64,000 nt of DNA from Halotalea alkalilenta (GTDB lineage: Bacteria; Pseudomonadota; Gammaproteobacteria; Pseudomonadales; Halomonadaceae): assembly GCF_001648175.1 (NCBI RefSeq), contig NZ_CP015243.1:2046001-2110000 (forward strand), written 5' to 3'. Positions 52,028 through 62,435 of the stretch are shown here, in pieces. The position numbers and the translations under genes were made by a program. Every line of letters starts with the position of its first letter. Within the stretch, counting starts at the first letter, position 1. The notes under the pieces are model-generated. The model worked only from the letters and a program-made list of their open reading frames with translations, was not told the origin of the DNA and ran no database searches.

Positions 52028-52062
52028 AAAGGGCTGCCCTGTGCTCCAGGGCAGCCCTTTTT
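52028..52062 (+). terminator. Rho-independent terminator between dcd and purN
   Basis: A 13-bp perfect stem (AAAGGGCTGCCCT with its complement) closes a 7-nt loop and ends in a U-run. Because of the A-run on the other side it can serve both convergent genes. Confidence 0.92.
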
Positions 52063-52079
52063 GGTACCCCCGCTGAAGG

Positions 52080-52793
52080 TCAGCCCTCGTCGATATCATC
52101 CAGCGCATCGGCGTGCGAGAGCCGCATGCCGGTGGGCTTGAGTGCGATGCCGTCGAAGGTTGGGCCGGCGGCTTCGAGGCGCAGGCGGCCTTCGAGGAAC
52201 CAGCGCACCGCGATCGGGTAGAGCAGGTGCTCGCGCGCCTGGACCTTGCGTGCGAGGGTCTCCTCGGTGTCGTTCTCGTCGACCTCTACCTCCGCCTGCA
52301 TCACCACCGGGCCGCCGTCGAGCTCCTCGGTGACGAAGTGGATGCTGAGGCCATGCTGCTTGACCCCGTCCTCGAGCACCCTGCGGTGGGTGTGCAAGCC
52401 TCGATAGGCGGGCAGCAGCGAAGGATGGATGTTGAGCAGGCGGCCGTGGAAGCGGTTGACGAAGCGGGGAGTGAGAATGCGCATGAAGCCGGCGAGCACG
52501 ACGAGGTCCGGTTCGTGGCGTTCGATCACCTTGATCAACGCGCCATCGAACGCTTCGCGGCTGTCGTACTCGCCCTGTGGCAGCACCACGGCGGGAATGC
52601 CGGCCTCCTTGGCGCGCACCAGTCCGTAAGCGTCCGCGCGGTTGGAGACCACCGCAACGATCTCGCCGCCGAGTTCGTCGAAGCCCTGGGCGTCGATCAG
52701 CGCCTGGAGATTGCTGCCGTTGCCAGAGATCAACACCACTACCCTGCGTGGCTCGACCTGGGCGGCCTCGAATCCAGTGCTGTCCTCGCTCAT
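52080..52793 (-). CDS. purN: Phosphoribosylglycinamide formyltransferase
   Basis: 237-aa GART that adds the first formyl group in purine synthesis. Catalytic Asn and His are in [14 protein letters not shown], the Asp in [11 protein letters not shown], and the substrate loop is [12 protein letters not shown]. It is longer than E. coli PurN (212) because of an N-terminal acidic extension and a Pro/Asp-rich C-terminus. It overlaps purM by 4 bp (ATGA). Confidence 0.95.
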   Translation of the reverse strand: MSEDSTGFEAAQVEPRRVVVLISGNGSNLQALIDAQGFDELGGEIVAVVSNRADAYGLVRAKEAGIPAVVLPQGEYDSREAFDGALIKVIERHEPDLVVLAGFMRILTPRFVNRFHGRLLNIHPSLLPAYRGLHTHRRVLEDGVKQHGLSIHFVTEELDGGPVVMQAEVEVDENDTEETLARKVQAREHLLYPIAVRWFLEGRLRLEAAGPTFDGIALKPTGMRLSHADALDDIDEG

Positions 52794-53866
52794 GCCAGGT
52801 TCTCCAGCCGCACCTGCTCTTCGTCACCGACCCGGGCGCGTACCGCGCCGAGACGATGGATGGTCTCTCCCTGCGCCTCGAGGTGGCCGACCGCCTGCTC
52901 GGCCTGGTCGGGCGGTACCACGATCACCATGCCGATACCGCAGTTGAGCACGCGGAACATCTCGCGGGCATCGACGTTGCCTTCACGCTGCAGCCAGTCG
53001 AACACCGGCGGGCGCGGCCAGGCGGTGACGTCGATGTCGACGCAGGCGTTCGCCGGCAGTACCCGTGGCAGGTTCTCGAGCAGGCCGCCGCCGGTGATGT
53101 GCGAGAGCGCGTGAACCTGGACGCCGCTTTGCTTGATCAGCGAGAGCAAGGGTTTTACGTAGATCCGGGTCGGCGCCATCAGCGCGTCGCCGAGGCTTAC
53201 CCCGTCCAGGTGGGTGTCGAGTTCAGCGCCGGCGCGTTCGACGATCTTGCGGATCAGCGAGTAGCCGTTGGAGTGGGGGCCCGAAGAGGCCAGGCCGAGC
53301 ACTACGTCGCCGGGCGCCACCTTGGCGCCATCGATGATCTCGGACTTCTCGACCACGCCAACGCAGAAGCCGGCGAGATCGTAGTCGCTGCCCTCGTACA
53401 TGCCCGGCATCTCGGCGGTCTCGCCGCCGACCAGCGCGCAGCCCGCCTGCAGGCAGCCTTCTCCGATGCCGCTCACCACGTCGGCGGCGACATCGACGTC
53501 GAGCTTGCCGGTCGCATAGTAGTCGAGGAAGAACAGCGGCTCCGCGCCTGCGACCACCAGGTCGTTGACGCACATCGCCACCAGGTCGATACCGATGGTG
53601 TCATGGCGGCCGAGATCCATCGCCAGGCGCAGCTTGGTGCCGACACCATCGGTGCCGGAGACCAGCACCGGCTCGCGATAGCCGCTCGGCAGCTGACACA
53701 GGGCCCCGAAGCCGCCGATACCGCCCATCACCTCAGGACGGGTGGTGCGCTTGACGATGCCTTTGATGCGATCGACCAGGGCATTGCCCGCGTCGATGTC
53801 GACGCCTGCGTCTTTGTAGCTGAGCGACGCCTGAGTCGCAGAGGAGTCGGGAGGAGTGGTGGTCAT
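52790..53866 (-). CDS. purM: Phosphoribosylformylglycinamidine cyclo-ligase
   Basis: 358-aa AIR synthetase, the fifth purine step. [13 protein letters not shown], the [11 protein letters not shown] loop and the [14 protein letters not shown] segment are standard. ATG 53866 gives the family length (E. coli 345); a longer frame adds an Arg-rich leader. Its stop overlaps the purN start. Divergent from perM. Confidence 0.96.
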   Translation of the reverse strand: MTTTPPDSSATQASLSYKDAGVDIDAGNALVDRIKGIVKRTTRPEVMGGIGGFGALCQLPSGYREPVLVSGTDGVGTKLRLAMDLGRHDTIGIDLVAMCVNDLVVAGAEPLFFLDYYATGKLDVDVAADVVSGIGEGCLQAGCALVGGETAEMPGMYEGSDYDLAGFCVGVVEKSEIIDGAKVAPGDVVLGLASSGPHSNGYSLIRKIVERAGAELDTHLDGVSLGDALMAPTRIYVKPLLSLIKQSGVQVHALSHITGGGLLENLPRVLPANACVDIDVTAWPRPPVFDWLQREGNVDAREMFRVLNCGIGMVIVVPPDQAEQAVGHLEAQGETIHRLGAVRARVGDEEQVRLENLA

Positions 53867-54223
53867 GTGGCTCTCGAGGCAAGAATGCGATCGCCGGGCG
53901 CGCATCCGTTGGGAAGGCCGCAGCGAGATGAATCGACTCGCCCGCATCGCGGGCGCTCGGGCGCACCGGTCGATACCGAGCGGTGCGATGGGAACGCGCG
54001 AGGGGCGGGAGTCCCAGGGCGGCGATTGTACCATTGCGAGTCGGCGCCCGCATGGCCCGAGCAAGCTCCCGCGGGGTGCAGGCGATGGTATGAAAGTACT
54101 TGATCCTCTTAATGTTTCGTAAAATCCTCAGGCGACTCGATCGAGTGATGGAGAATTCGATAGTATGCTGGGGCATCGGGTTCGCGTCGTGCGGTGCGAA
54201 TCGTACGTTACAAGGAGCATCTG
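53867..54223. other. Divergent promoter region of purM and perM
   Basis: 357 bp without a gene. The stretch near 54090-54125 is AT-richer (TACTTGATCC, TTAATGTTTCG) and may hold a promoter, but no convincing -35/-10 pair or PurR site was found. Confidence 0.5.
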
Positions 54224-55315
54224 ATGCGTCTGCGTTGGTGGGGCCTGCTCACGGCGGTAGGGTTCTTCTGGATGGTGACCCTGCTGTCGCCGATCCTGAT
54301 GCCCTTCTTCATCGGCTTCATCCTCGCCTACCTCGGCAATCCGATCGTCGGTATGCTCGAGCGTTCCGGGCTTTCGCGCCTGTTCGCGGTGATCCTGTTC
54401 TTCCTTTTGATCGGTACCCTGACGCTGTTGGGCATGCTGGTCCTGCTGCCGCTTCTCTGGCAGCAGCTGCTGCAGTTCTTCTACCTGATCCCGGAGATGC
54501 TCATCTGGCTGCAGGGGTCGGTGGTGCCGTATCTGGAGCATTACCTCGATCTCGATCTCTCCACCGGGTTCGAGCAGATCCGCCTGCTGCTGCTCGAACA
54601 CTGGCGCGAGACCGGCTCCTTCGCCGCCTCGCTGCTGGCGCAGATGTCGCGCTCCGGGCTGGTGCTGGCGCTATGGTTGATCAACATCACCTTGGTGCCG
54701 GTGGTGGCGTTCTATCTGCTGCTGGACTGGGAGCGGATGATCGGTGCGGTGCGGGGCTTGCTGCCGCGCCGGATCGAGCCTACGGTATCGCGCCTGGCCG
54801 GCGACTGCGACGAGGTGCTCGGCGCTTTCCTGCGCGGGCAGCTGATCGTGATGGTCTCGCTCGGCACCGTCTACGCCAGCGGCCTGTCGCTGCTCGGGGT
54901 GAGTTTCGGTGCGCTGATCGGGATGGCGGCCGGCGTCATCAGCATCGTGCCCTATCTGGGCGCCCTCTCCGGTTTCACCACCGCGATCCTGGTGGCTTTC
55001 TTCCAGTTCGGCTCGTTATGGGCGCTGGTCGGCGTCTGTGGCGTATTCCTGCTCGGCCAGATGCTCGAAACCTTCGTTTTCCAGCCGCTGCTGCTCGGCG
55101 ACAAGATCGGTCTGCATCCGGTGGCGGTGATCTTCGCCGTGCTCGCCGGCGGCCAGCTGTTCGGCTTCTTCGGCATCCTGCTGGCGCTGCCGATCGCCGC
55201 GATGGTGATGGTGCTGCTGCGCTTCGCCCTCGAGCGCTACCGCAGTAGCGCCCTGTTCGAGCGAGGATCGGGAAGGATCGAAATCGACGGCGGCTCGCCC
55301 CGGGAGCGGCAATGA
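54224..55315 (+). CDS. perM: AI-2E family transporter / permease
   Basis: 363-aa membrane protein with seven or eight hydrophobic helices: LLSPILMPFFIGFILAYLGN near the N-terminus, a large periplasmic/cytoplasmic loop, then the conserved YLGALSGFTTAILVAFFQFG and GDKIGLHPVAVIFAVLAGGQ. The COG0628 family was named for AI-2 export by TqsA, but many members have other or unknown roles, including Na+/H+ exchange. AAGGAG at 54212-54217 supports ATG 54224. The hda start overlaps its stop. Confidence 0.9.
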   Translation: MRLRWWGLLTAVGFFWMVTLLSPILMPFFIGFILAYLGNPIVGMLERSGLSRLFAVILFFLLIGTLTLLGMLVLLPLLWQQLLQFFYLIPEMLIWLQGSVVPYLEHYLDLDLSTGFEQIRLLLLEHWRETGSFAASLLAQMSRSGLVLALWLINITLVPVVAFYLLLDWERMIGAVRGLLPRRIEPTVSRLAGDCDEVLGAFLRGQLIVMVSLGTVYASGLSLLGVSFGALIGMAAGVISIVPYLGALSGFTTAILVAFFQFGSLWALVGVCGVFLLGQMLETFVFQPLLLGDKIGLHPVAVIFAVLAGGQLFGFFGILLALPIAAMVMVLLRFALERYRSSALFERGSGRIEIDGGSPRERQ

Positions 55316-56010
55316 GCCCTCCCTGGCAGCTGCCGCTCGGTGTCGGGGTGCGCGATGATGCGACCTTCGCCAATTTCCTCACTGGTGATAACCCAGCCGC
55401 GGTGGCTGCGCTCAAGGCCCAGGCGAGCGGTGAGGAAGAGCCGTTGATCTACCTGTGGGGGCGAGAGGAGTCGGGGCGCAGCCACCTGCTCCAGGCGGCC
55501 TGCCACGCCGGCGCTGCGAACGGGATGCGCACGCTCTATCTGCCGCTCGGCGAACTCGGTCACTTCCCGCCGCTGATGCTCGAGGACCTCGAACGTCTCG
55601 ACCTGCTGGCGATCGACGACGTCGATCGGGTGGTGGGGCGCAAGCGCTGGGAGGAGGGGCTGTTCCATTGCTTCAACCGGATGCGCGACGCCAAGCGCCG
55701 TTTGGTGGTCGCCGCCTGCGCGCCGCCTCGCCAGTTGGGTATCCAGCTGGCTGATCTCTCCTCCAGGCTCGGCTGGGGGGCGACCTTCCACCTCCAACCG
55801 CTGGATGACCAGCAGCGTACCGAAGCGCTCAAGCTGCGCGCCGGACAGCGGGGAATGCAGCTGCCCGACGAGGTCGCGCGCTACCTCCTTCATCGCGGAC
55901 CGCGCCGGCTGTCGCAGCTGTTCGAGGTGCTCGATCGGCTCGACCACGCCTCGCTTTCGGCGCAGCGCAAACTGACCATTCCCTTCGTCAAGCAGGTGCT
56001 CGACTGGTAG
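55312..56010 (+). CDS. hda: DnaA regulatory inactivator Hda
   Basis: 232-aa AAA+ protein that, with the DNA clamp, stimulates ATP hydrolysis by DnaA after initiation. N-terminal WQLPLGVGVRDDATFANFL is the clamp-binding region. The P-loop is altered (LWGREESGRSHLLQA, lacking the canonical GKT), and LLAIDDVDRVVG is Walker B-like, as in Hda proteins. It overlaps perM by 4 bp; the perM-hda pair is conserved beside purMN in gammaproteobacteria. Confidence 0.95.
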   Translation: MSPPWQLPLGVGVRDDATFANFLTGDNPAAVAALKAQASGEEEPLIYLWGREESGRSHLLQAACHAGAANGMRTLYLPLGELGHFPPLMLEDLERLDLLAIDDVDRVVGRKRWEEGLFHCFNRMRDAKRRLVVAACAPPRQLGIQLADLSSRLGWGATFHLQPLDDQQRTEALKLRAGQRGMQLPDEVARYLLHRGPRRLSQLFEVLDRLDHASLSAQRKLTIPFVKQVLDW

Positions 56011-56016
56011 CCCGGC

Positions 56017-56436
56017 TCATTCGCCGAAGGCGGTGACCAGTAGTCTCCGGCTGCCGCCGTGGTCGCGGTGCTCGCCGAGCCAGATCCCTTGCCAGGTGCC
56101 AGTGGCCAACCTTCCGTTTTCCACCGCCAGGGTCAGCTCGGTGCCGAGCAGGCTGGCCTTGATGTGCGCGGGCATGTCGTCATCGCCTTCGTAAGTATGG
56201 CGCAGGTAGGGCAGGTCACCGGGTATCCGGTCATTGAGGAACGCCTCCATATCGTGGCGCACGTCGGGATCGGCGTTCTCATTCAGCGTCAATGAGGCCG
56301 AGGTGTGGAGCAGTTGCAGGTGCAGCAGGCCGATATGCATCCCGGCGAGTTCGGGGAGCTGGGTGAGGATCTCATCGGTGACCAGATGGAAACCGCGGGA
56401 GCGTGCTTTGAGCTTCAGCGTCTTGCGCTGCCACAT
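56017..56436 (-). CDS. yjbQ: YjbQ-family protein (UPF0047)
   Basis: 139-aa trimeric protein. [36 protein letters not shown] and [24 protein letters not shown] [20 protein letters not shown] are the family signature. Members have weak thiamine-phosphate-synthase activity but no settled role. Convergent with hda (6 bp between the stops). Confidence 0.93.
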   Translation of the reverse strand: MWQRKTLKLKARSRGFHLVTDEILTQLPELAGMHIGLLHLQLLHTSASLTLNENADPDVRHDMEAFLNDRIPGDLPYLRHTYEGDDDMPAHIKASLLGTELTLAVENGRLATGTWQGIWLGEHRDHGGSRRLLVTAFGE

Positions 56437-56622
56437 GATGGGGCCTCCGGATGGGGTATGGGCGTGGTTGGGCGGATGGGGGTATAGTGATGCGAATAAG
56501 TATCACTCGTGCACGCGCCGGGAGCGATCCAGCGCAGGCTGCTAGGTTCAATCATAGCCACCCAGTCTAGTGCCTGGCGCCGCATGAGCCAGCCCGTCAT
56601 CCAGCCGCAATTGGAGGTCCGC

Positions 56623-58002
56623 ATGAGCAGCACCCGCATCGAACGCGACAGCATGGGAGAACTCGAGGTACCTGCCTCGGCGCTCTATGGCGCTCAGACC
56701 CAGCGCGCGGTGCAGAACTTTCCGATCAGCGGCCAGCCGCTGCCGCCCGCCTTCATCCAGGCGGTGGCGCGGGTGAAATGGGTCGCCGCCGAGGTCAATC
56801 TGGAGCTCGGGCTGCTCGATGCGCCGCGGGCCGAGGCGATCATCGGCGCTGCTCGAAGGATCGTCGAAGGCGAATACTTTGATCAGTTCCCGATCGACGT
56901 GTTCCAGACCGGCTCCGGCACCTCCACCAACATGAACGTCAACGAGGTGATCGCCCATCTCGCCTCGAGCGACGCGCTCAAGGTCGGCCCCAACGACCAC
57001 GTCAACATGGGGCAGAGCAGCAACGACACCATTCCGAGCGCGATCCACATCTCCGCATCGCTCGAGATCGACCGTCGCTTGCTGCCCTCGCTGCGCCACC
57101 TTCATCAGGTGATCGAGCGCAAGGCGGCCTCGCTCGACGACGTGGTGAAAAGCGGGCGTACCCATCTGATGGACGCAATGCCGGTGAGGTTGAGCCAGGA
57201 GCTCGGCGGCTGGGCGGACCAGATAGCGCAGTCGATCGCGCGGATCGAGGATGGCCAGCGGCGCTTGCTGCGCCTCGCGCAGGGCGGCACCGCGGTGGGC
57301 ACGGGAGTCAATGCCCATCCCGAGTTCGCCACCCGCTTCGCCGCCCGGCTCGCCGAGCAGACCGGGCTCGCCTTCGTGCCCAGCGACAGCTTCTTTGCCG
57401 CGCTCGCCTCGCAGGATGCCGCGGTCGAGATGTCCGGCCACCTCAAGGCGCTCGCCTGTGCGGTGATGAAGATCTCCAACGACCTGCGCTGGATGAACTC
57501 AGGGCCGCTGGCCGGGCTCGGCGAGATCGAGCTCAAGGCGCTGCAGCCGGGCAGCTCGATCATGCCGGGCAAGGTCAACCCGGTGATTCCCGAGGCCGCC
57601 GCGCAGGTATCGGCCCAGGTGATCGGCAACGATGCGGCGATCACCATTGGCGGCCAGTCGGGCAACTTCCAGCTCAACGTGATGCTGCCGCTGGTCGCTA
57701 GCAACCTGCTCGGCTCGATCGGACTGCTCGCCAACGTTACCCGGCTGCTCGCCGACGACGCGATCAGTGATTTCAATGTTCGCCGTGACCAGATCGAGGC
57801 GCCGCTGGCGAAGAACCCGGTGCTGGTCACCGCGCTGAACCCGGTGATCGGCTACGACAAGGCCGCCCAGGTAGCCAAGAAGGCCTACAAGGAGGGGCGG
57901 CCGATCATCGACGTCGCCGAGGAGGAGACCGACATTCCCCGCGCGGAGCTCGAGCGCTATCTGGATCCCGCCCAGCTGACCTCGGGTGGCATCCAGGAGT
58001 GA
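56623..58002 (+). CDS. fumC: Fumarate hydratase class II
   Basis: 459-aa class II fumarase, oxygen-stable and iron-independent, interconverting fumarate and malate in the TCA cycle. The signature GSSIMPGKVNP and substrate motifs TGSGTSTNMNVNEV, NMGQSSNDTIPSA and KSGRTHLMDAMPV are present. GGAGG precedes ATG 56623. It is followed by a long perfect hairpin. Confidence 0.96.
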   Translation: MSSTRIERDSMGELEVPASALYGAQTQRAVQNFPISGQPLPPAFIQAVARVKWVAAEVNLELGLLDAPRAEAIIGAARRIVEGEYFDQFPIDVFQTGSGTSTNMNVNEVIAHLASSDALKVGPNDHVNMGQSSNDTIPSAIHISASLEIDRRLLPSLRHLHQVIERKAASLDDVVKSGRTHLMDAMPVRLSQELGGWADQIAQSIARIEDGQRRLLRLAQGGTAVGTGVNAHPEFATRFAARLAEQTGLAFVPSDSFFAALASQDAAVEMSGHLKALACAVMKISNDLRWMNSGPLAGLGEIELKALQPGSSIMPGKVNPVIPEAAAQVSAQVIGNDAAITIGGQSGNFQLNVMLPLVASNLLGSIGLLANVTRLLADDAISDFNVRRDQIEAPLAKNPVLVTALNPVIGYDKAAQVAKKAYKEGRPIIDVAEEETDIPRAELERYLDPAQLTSGGIQE

Positions 58003-58015
58003 GCGCCCGTTGCTG

Positions 58016-58053
58016 AATGCGATCGGCCCGCCAAATGGCGGGCCGATCGCATT
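58016..58053. terminator. Long perfect hairpin between convergent fumC and glpD
   Basis: An 18-bp stem with perfect pairing (58016-58033 with 58036-58053) closes a 2-nt loop. No strong U-run follows, so it could work as a terminator or a transcript-stabilising structure. Confidence 0.6.
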
Positions 58054-58102
58054 CTGGCCTGGCGTTTCTCTCAAGTCGGGTTCGTCAGGTAAGGCGGATT
58101 CG

Positions 58103-59623
58103 TCAGGCGGGTTCGGGCGTTTGGGTCTGCTTGGCCAGGTAGTCGGCGACACGCTGGCACGCCGGCGCATCGAGGCGCAGCTTCAGCTTGGTGCGCCGCC
58201 AAAGCACGTCCTGTGCCTCGCGGGCCCACTCGTGCTCGACCAGGTAGTCGAGTTCCCGGGCGGTGAGGCCGGCGCCGAAGTGTTCGCCCATCGATGTCTC
58301 ATCGGTCGTCAGGAAACGCTCGCAGAGCGAGCCATAGCTCGAAGCGAGGCGTTCGGCGTTTTGCTCATCGAGCCACGAGTAGCGGCGGCGCAGGTCGGCC
58401 GCGTACTCGAGCCGGCCCGAGATATCACCGCCCGGCAGCGGTTGGCTGGCGGTCCAGGCGGGGCCCATCTCGGGGAAGAACCGCCCGAGCTTGGTCAGTG
58501 CCGCCTCGGCGAGCTTGCGGAAAGTGGTGATCTTGCCGCCGAACACCGAAAGCATCGGCGCACCCTGTTTGCCGTCTCCACCGAGATCGAGATCGAGCGT
58601 GTAGTCGCGGGTCATCGCCGAGGGATCGCTCGACTCGTCGTCGCATAGCGGACGAACGCCCGAGTAGCTGGCGACGATCTGTTCGCGGCTGACACTGGCT
58701 TTGAAGTGGTCATCGAGCACGGCGAGCAGGTAGTCGATCTCGGCTTCGCTGATCGAAAGCTGCGAGGGATCGCCTTGATAGGCGACATCAGTGGTGCCGA
58801 CCAGGCTGAAATCGCGCTGGTAGGGGAGTACGAAGACGATGCGTTTGTCGGTGTTCTGCAGGATGTAGGCGCGTTCGTCGGTATTGATCCTGGGCACGAT
58901 GATATGGCTGCCCTTGATCATGTTGATCCCGAGTCGCGGTGTGCGCGAGGAGTGGCCGCGAATGAACGATTCGACCCAGGGGCCGGCGGCGTTGACCAGC
59001 GCTCGCGCCTGGCGCTCGAAGCGGGCGCCGCTGGCGACGTCTTCGAGCACGATGTGCCAGACGCCGTCACGCTCGCTCGCCTCTATGCAGCGAGTGCGGA
59101 CCAGTATCTGCGCGCCTTTCTCCTGCGCCTGGAGCGCGTTGAGTATCACGAGCCTCGCATCGTCGACCCAGCAGTCCGAGTACTCGAAGCCACGCTTGAT
59201 ACCCGCAGCAAGCGGGCTGTCCGCGCCGAACTCGCGGGCGAAATTCAGCGAGCGGGCGCTGGGCAGGCTGGTGCGTGGGCTGAGGTGATCATAGAGGAAC
59301 AGCCCCGCGCGCAGCATCCAGGCCGGGCGCAGGTGGGGCTGGTGCGGCAGGATGAAGCGCAGCGGCCAGACGATATGCGGCGCTTTGTTGAGCAGCACCT
59401 CGCGCTCGTGAAGCGCCTCGCGGACGAGACGAAACTCCTTGTGCTCCAGGTAGCGCAGTCCGCCGTGGATCAGTTTGCTCGAGGCCGAGGAGGTGGCGCT
59501 GGCGAGATCGGCTTGCTCGCAGAGCGCTACCTTGAGGCCGCGGCCCGCGGCATCGTTGGCGATACCGGCGCCGTTGATGCCGCCACCGATGACGAACAGG
59601 TCGAGGAGCTGGGAGCTGGACAT
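58103..59623 (-). CDS. glpD: Aerobic glycerol-3-phosphate dehydrogenase
   Basis: 506-aa membrane-associated flavoenzyme that oxidises glycerol-3-phosphate to DHAP and reduces quinone. The FAD motif DLFVIGGGINGAGIANDAAG opens the protein, and SSKLIHGGLRYLEHKEFRLV is the characteristic binding loop. Other signatures are VLPYQRDFSLVGTTD and GGKITTFRKLAE. The length matches E. coli (501). ATG 59623 follows GGAGAGG. It is controlled by the GlpR site at 59674-59691. Confidence 0.96.
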   Translation of the reverse strand: MSSSQLLDLFVIGGGINGAGIANDAAGRGLKVALCEQADLASATSSASSKLIHGGLRYLEHKEFRLVREALHEREVLLNKAPHIVWPLRFILPHQPHLRPAWMLRAGLFLYDHLSPRTSLPSARSLNFAREFGADSPLAAGIKRGFEYSDCWVDDARLVILNALQAQEKGAQILVRTRCIEASERDGVWHIVLEDVASGARFERQARALVNAAGPWVESFIRGHSSRTPRLGINMIKGSHIIVPRINTDERAYILQNTDKRIVFVLPYQRDFSLVGTTDVAYQGDPSQLSISEAEIDYLLAVLDDHFKASVSREQIVASYSGVRPLCDDESSDPSAMTRDYTLDLDLGGDGKQGAPMLSVFGGKITTFRKLAEAALTKLGRFFPEMGPAWTASQPLPGGDISGRLEYAADLRRRYSWLDEQNAERLASSYGSLCERFLTTDETSMGEHFGAGLTARELDYLVEHEWAREAQDVLWRRTKLKLRLDAPACQRVADYLAKQTQTPEPA

Positions 59624-59653
59624 GGGCCTCTCCGGACGAGGTGGACGACGCGG

Positions 59654-59691
59654 TTGTTCGCGAAAGAATAGATATGTTCGGAAACGAACAT
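59654..59691. promoter_or_regulatory. GlpR operators upstream of glpD
   Basis: ATGTTCG-GAAA-CGAACAT (59674-59691) is a perfect inverted repeat and agrees with the E. coli GlpR consensus. A weaker copy, TTGTTCGCGAAAGAATAG, is at 59654-59671. Both lie just upstream of the glpD start. Confidence 0.85.
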
Positions 59692-59733
59692 AGACCAACT
59701 CGTCACGCGCTTCAACTCTCGCCGAGCGTTTTG

Positions 59734-60525
59734 CTACTCCTCCTGCGCCTCGACTACGTGCAGCGCCACGCCGTGCTCGCGCATCAAAGCGAGCAGCGGT
59801 GCGGGGGGCGTCACGTCGGTGAACAGGGCATCCAGCTGCGAGAGATTGCCCTGGCGGACCAGCGCCCGGCGGTTGAACTTGGAGCCGTCGGCGACCAGGA
59901 AGCGCTTGCGCGAATTGTGAATGATCGCTTGGGCGACACGGACTTCGCGGTAGTCGAACTCGAGCAGCGCGCCGTCGTCGTCGATGCCGCTGATGCCGAT
60001 GATGCCGAAGTCGACCTTGAACTGATCGATGAAGTCGATCGTCGCCTCGCCGATGATGCCGCCATCGTGGCTGCGCACCGTCCCGCCGGCGATGATCACG
60101 TTGAAATCCTCCTTGGGCTGGAGGATCGCGGCGACGTTGAGATTGTTGGTGATGACTTCGAGGCCGCGGTGTTCAAGCAGCGCCTGGGCGACCATCTCGG
60201 TGCTGGTGCCGATGTTGATGAACAGCGAGCAATGATTGGGGATCTCGGCGGCCACCCGCTCGGCGATACGCCGTTTGGCCTCGGCGTTGTGCGCCTGGCG
60301 CGAGTGGTAGGGGGCGTTGGTGGTACTCGATTCACAGCGCCCGGCGCCGCCGTGCACGCGGCGTACGCGGCCTAAGTCCGCGAGCTGGTTGAGATCGCGC
60401 CTGATGGTCTGGGGTGTCACGCTGAAGTGCTGCGCCAGCTGCTCGATCGAGGCATAGCCTTGCTCCTCGATGATGTCGAGAATGCGCAGGTGGCGCAATT
60501 GCTGCGATGAGCCGGAGTCTTGCAT
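59734..60525 (-). CDS. glpR: Glycerol-3-phosphate regulon repressor (DeoR family)
   Basis: 263-aa DeoR-type repressor. HTH: ILDIIEEQGYASIEQLAQHF, then TPQTIRRDLNQLADLGRVRR, followed by the sugar-phosphate-binding DeoRC domain (NIGTSTEMVAQALLEHRG, GGTVRSHDGGIIGE). Its inducer is glycerol-3-phosphate. ATG 60525 is preferred to a longer His/Pro-rich leader. It sits between glpD and glpK as in Pseudomonas-type glp clusters. Confidence 0.93.
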   Translation of the reverse strand: MQDSGSSQQLRHLRILDIIEEQGYASIEQLAQHFSVTPQTIRRDLNQLADLGRVRRVHGGAGRCESSTTNAPYHSRQAHNAEAKRRIAERVAAEIPNHCSLFINIGTSTEMVAQALLEHRGLEVITNNLNVAAILQPKEDFNVIIAGGTVRSHDGGIIGEATIDFIDQFKVDFGIIGISGIDDDGALLEFDYREVRVAQAIIHNSRKRFLVADGSKFNRRALVRQGNLSQLDALFTDVTPPAPLLALMREHGVALHVVEAQEE

Positions 60526-60925
60526 GCCGACGTCCTGTCCAGGGGGTTCTCGCCACTGTCCGCGATGCGGGAGATGGAGGTGTGGTCTCCAAGCATACAT
60601 GATCGGCGTCCGGGCGCCGCGCAGTGCGACGCTCGGACGCGCGGCGATCGGATGTCATGTTGCGAACCGTTGTGGCTTCGTCGGGTATGCGATTTCTCTA
60701 CGTATCCCGCGGCTTGTAGACGAAAGTATAGGAAATGGAAGCCTTTTTTAACTGGGCTTGGTGCGCTGGTTGAGTTAGCTTCGTTTTCGAAATCGAACAT
60801 ATGGGTTCGTGAACGATCGCTAGGTCGACCTGAATCCGATCACCCCTTCCATTGGGGCCTTGGGGCGGCGTCGTTCGCTCAATTCCACCGTAATGGACGA
60901 TTCCGTTCCATCAAGGAGAGATCTC
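60526..60925. other. glpR-glpK intergenic region
   Basis: 400 bp between divergent glpR and glpK. Besides the operator at 60783-60800 there are half-site-like TTCG/CGAA stretches (for example TTCGTGAACG near 60806). No gene seen. Confidence 0.55.
60783..60800. promoter_or_regulatory. GlpR operator upstream of glpK
   Basis: On the minus strand the site reads ATGTTCG-ATTT-CGAAAAC: one perfect and one imperfect GlpR half-site. It lies 125 bp upstream of the glpK start and matches the glpD operator. Confidence 0.7.
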
Positions 60926-62407
60926 ATGACCGATCATATCCTCGCCATCGACCAAGGGACCACCAGCACTCGCGCGGTGCTGTTCGACCGCCGGGCGAAA
61001 GTGGTGGCGATGGCCCAGGAGGAGCTGCCCCAGCACTTTCCGCATAACGGCTGGGTAGAGCACCATCCCCAGGACATCTGGCAGTCGACCGTGCGCACCA
61101 TTACGCAGGCGCTCAGGAATGCGGGCAAGACGATCCATTCGCTGGCCGGCATCGGCATCACCAACCAGCGCGAAACCACGATGGTATGGGACGCTCGCAC
61201 AGGTGAACCGATCCACCGGGCAATCGTGTGGCAGGATCGCCGCACCAGCGCGGCATGCAAGGCACTGTACGAGGCAGGGCATGAAGAGCTGATCAGGAGC
61301 CGCACCGGGCTTTTGATCGATCCCTACTTTTCCGCCACCAAGCTGCAGTGGCTTCTCGACCACGTCGAGGGCGCGCGGGAGCGTGCCAAGCGCGGCGAGC
61401 TGCTGTTCGGCACCATCGACAGCTACCTGATCTGGAAGCTCACCGGCGGCAAGCGCCACGTCACCGATGCGACCAACGCCTCGCGCACCTGCCTGTTCGA
61501 CATTCACCGCCAGTGCTGGGATGACGACCTGCTCGAACTGTTCGACGTGCCGCGGGTGATGCTTCCCGAAGTGCTCGACTCGAGCGGCGAATTCGGCTGG
61601 CTCGACCCGCAGCTGTTCGGCGCCTCGGTGAAGATCGCTGGCGTCGCTGGCGACCAGCAGGCGGCCCTGGTCGGCCAGGCCTGCTTCTCGCCGGGGATGG
61701 TCAAGAGTACCTACGGTACCGGCTGCTTCATGATCATGAACACCGGAGAGCGCGCCGAGCGCTCCGCCAACCGCCTGCTGACCACGGTCGGCTATCGGCT
61801 GAACGGCGTACCGACCTATGCGATGGAGGGCAGTATCTTCGTCGCCGGCGCCGCGGTGCAGTGGATGCGCGACGGGCTCAAGCTGTTCAGCGATGCCTCC
61901 GAGACCGAGCGGCTGGCGCGGGCGAGCGATGCCGAGCATGGGGTCTACCTGGTGCCGGCCTTCACCGGCCTGGGCGCGCCCTACTGGGACCCGCTTGCCC
62001 GCGGCGCGATCTTCGGCCTGACCCGCAGTACCGGGATCAGCGAGATCGTCGCGGCCGGCCTGCAGTCGGTGTGCTACCAGACCCGCGATCTGCAGGCCTG
62101 CATGGACGATGACGCCGCGTCCCGGGCCCAGGCGCTGAGGGTCGACGGCGGCATGGTCTGCAACGATTGGGTGATGCAGTTTCTCGCCGACATCCTCGAT
62201 CTGCGCGTCGACCGCCCCGAGGTGCTCGAGACCACCGCATTGGGTGCCGCCTACCTGGCCGCGCTGGAGCTCGGCTGGTTCTCCTCGCTGGATGAGATCT
62301 CCGCGCTCTGGCGGCGCGAGCGCTGCTTCACCCCGAACATGGACGCAGCGCATCGCGAGCAGCTCTATGCCGGCTGGCGCGACGCCGTGCGCAGGGTGAT
62401 GTCATGA
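60926..62407 (+). CDS. glpK: Glycerol kinase
   Basis: 493-aa FGGY-family kinase that phosphorylates glycerol. [15 protein letters not shown] is the phosphate-binding start, [12 protein letters not shown] and [13 protein letters not shown] are family signatures, and [15 protein letters not shown] is the FGGY-type loop. AAGGAGAG precedes ATG 60926. glpF follows by 28 bp and is co-transcribed. Confidence 0.97.
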   Translation: MTDHILAIDQGTTSTRAVLFDRRAKVVAMAQEELPQHFPHNGWVEHHPQDIWQSTVRTITQALRNAGKTIHSLAGIGITNQRETTMVWDARTGEPIHRAIVWQDRRTSAACKALYEAGHEELIRSRTGLLIDPYFSATKLQWLLDHVEGARERAKRGELLFGTIDSYLIWKLTGGKRHVTDATNASRTCLFDIHRQCWDDDLLELFDVPRVMLPEVLDSSGEFGWLDPQLFGASVKIAGVAGDQQAALVGQACFSPGMVKSTYGTGCFMIMNTGERAERSANRLLTTVGYRLNGVPTYAMEGSIFVAGAAVQWMRDGLKLFSDASETERLARASDAEHGVYLVPAFTGLGAPYWDPLARGAIFGLTRSTGISEIVAAGLQSVCYQTRDLQACMDDDAASRAQALRVDGGMVCNDWVMQFLADILDLRVDRPEVLETTALGAAYLAALELGWFSSLDEISALWRRERCFTPNMDAAHREQLYAGWRDAVRRVMS

Positions 62408-62435
62408 GCGGGCACGTCGGGCGGAGGCCCGCGAC

